DNA of 43,307 nucleotides from assembly GCA_017623575.1 (NCBI GenBank), contig JAGAOS010000074.1, positions 1-43,307 of the forward strand, written 5' to 3'. The position numbers and the translations under genes are program-made. The DNA is from Clostridia bacterium (GTDB taxonomy: Bacteria > Bacillota > Clostridia > Oscillospirales > Acutalibacteraceae). The notes under the pieces were generated by a model. It was given only the letters and a program-made list of their open reading frames with translations, searched no databases and was not told where the DNA came from. Below are positions 42,748-43,307 of the stretch, one piece after another (position 1 is the stretch's first letter; every line of letters begins with the position of its first letter).

Positions 42748-42902
42748 TCGAGGTGTGGCTCAGTTTGGTGGCAATATTTGTGACCGCTGCCTGTGGCAGA
42801 TTAAGGGAGCAAATATTGGTGCAGCGGTCGAAATTTATCACCGCTCCAAGGTGAAATAAATTTCGGGCACCGCAAACTGGTTGCTGCGGAACGCAGCGCG
42901 TC
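42748..42902 (+). ncRNA. Putative structured RNA unit 1 with tRNA-Pro-like 5' end
   Basis: This 155-nt unit begins like a tRNA (TCGAGGTGTGGCTCAGTTTG, acceptor and D-arm region). CAGTTTG (42761-42767) pairs with CAAACTG (42873-42879) and encloses the rest. Inside, CAATATTTG (42772-42780) pairs with CAAATATTG (42810-42818), and GACCGCTGC (42782-42790) with GCAGCGGTC (42821-42829), in interleaved order. A long hairpin follows: CGAAATTTAT/ATAAATTTCG (42829-42865) with inner CACC/GGTG. GCTGCG-GAA-CGCAGC (42883-42897) closes the unit like an anticodon arm. No T-arm or CCA end is present. Confidence 0.65.
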
Positions 42903-42950
42903 TACCTTTACTTTATATCGCTTTATGGTTTTTTTAAAACTTAATATGTA

Positions 42951-43105
42951 TCGAGGTGTGGCTCAGTTTGGTGGCAATATTTGTGACCGCTGCCTGTGGC
43001 AGGTTGAGGGAGCAAATATTGGTGCAGCGGTCGAAATTTATCACCGCTCCAAGGTGAAATAAATTTCGGGCACCGCAAACTGGTTGCTGCGGAACGCAGA
43101 GCGTC
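42951..43105 (+). ncRNA. Putative structured RNA unit 2
   Basis: Same 155-nt element as unit 1. I see three substitutions: two A-to-G changes in the loop between the interleaved arms, and GCAGAGCG in place of GCAGCGCG at the 3' end, which loses only the outermost pair of the last hairpin. All long arms are unchanged. Confidence 0.65.
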
Positions 43106-43152
43106 CCTCGGGTTTTAACTTTATTTTAAAGTTTTTCAAAACTTAATATATA

Positions 43153-43307
43153 TCGAGGTGTGGCTCAGTTTGGTGGCAATATTTGCGACCGCTGCCTGTG
43201 GCAGATTGAGGGAGCAAATATTGGTGCAGCGGTCGAAATTTATCACCGCTCCAAGGTGAAATAAATTTCGGGCACCGCAAACTGGTTGCTGCGGAACGCA
43301 GCGCGTC
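43153..43307 (+). ncRNA. Putative structured RNA unit 3 (ends at window edge)
   Basis: Same element. Differences from unit 1 are one T-to-C between the two interleaved arms (single linker base) and one A-to-G in the loop; all arms are intact. The unit ends on the last base of the window, so the array probably continues beyond it. Confidence 0.65.

Larger units (their letters stand above)
42748..43307 (+). repeat. Tandem array of three 155-nt units, period about 202 nt
   Basis: Units start at 42748, 42951 and 43153 and are separated by 48 and 47 nt of much less conserved, AT-rich spacer. Only the spacer end (AAAACTTAATAT) is conserved. Conservation of units with drifting spacers shows that the unit, not the whole repeat, is under selection or recent homogenisation. 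Confidence 0.9.

Noticed and set aside
42748-42902. Functional tRNA gene
   Set aside because: The 5' part is tRNA-like, but there is no T-arm, no closing acceptor strand (CACCTCGA) and no CCA; the D-loop would have to hold about 100 nt.
42748-43307. CRISPR array
   Set aside because: Repeat units are 155 nt, there are only three, and the spacers end in related sequence; no cas genes are present.

Overview
The window looks like chromosomal DNA of a low-GC, spore-former-related Firmicute, probably an uncultured gut member of the Clostridia (Oscillospiraceae/Ruminococcaceae-like). This is inferred from strong AGGAGG-type ribosome binding sites, a SpoVB-type flippase, a BlaI/BlaR1 pair, Pst/PhoB-PhoR and Ktr-like modules, a BspA-type leucine-rich repeat protein, paired GH2 mannosidase-type enzymes and the style of the intergenic hairpin repeats. 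No rRNA, canonical complete tRNA or CRISPR array was seen.

Layout. 1-2.2 kb: end of an unknown gene, then a TetR regulator divergent from two overlapping small membrane-protein genes, with three matching operator half-sites between them. 2.6-4.7 kb: trkH-trkA potassium uptake with a short leader that folds as a terminator. 4.8-13.3 kb (all minus strand): a phosphate regulon, nptA-like, then pstS-pstC-pstA-pstB-phoU-phoB-phoR; a composite TTTAC-type operator is shared by pstS and the nptA-like gene. A 274-bp element with terminal inverted repeats appears to sit between phoB and phoR. 13.7 kb: a small BspA-like LRR protein.

14.4-24.4 kb: eight co-directional, tightly spaced genes. They encode an acidic unknown protein, a protein-kinase/vWA-like fusion with DFP in place of DFG, a two-TM protein, a zinc-ribbon GTPase (Double-GTPase-like), a probable GTPase-associated protein with coiled coil and TM hairpin, a membrane-anchored FHA-like protein, an FtsW/RodA/SpoVE glycan polymerase and a class B-like penicillin-binding transpeptidase. 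I read this as one signalling machine coupled to a dedicated SEDS-PBP pair. It is the best coding candidate for an undescribed system.

24.7-31.8 kb: a glycan locus with a decayed GH2 fragment, an amidohydrolase, two GH2 paralogues and a divergent AraC regulator. 31.8-39.2 kb: DRTGG and PHP proteins, an HTH protein, BlaI/BlaR1, a small membrane protein, a ribbon-helix-helix protein, glyA and ung. 39.3-42.6 kb: an SGNH-hydrolase lipoprotein and a SpoVB-like flippase.

42.7-43.3 kb: a near-consensus promoter followed by three almost identical 155-nt units, about 202 nt apart. Each begins with a tRNA-Pro-like 5' segment and holds two 9-bp complementary pairs in interleaved (pseudoknot or switch) order. 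The window ends exactly at the end of the third unit. This is the best non-coding candidate for something undescribed.
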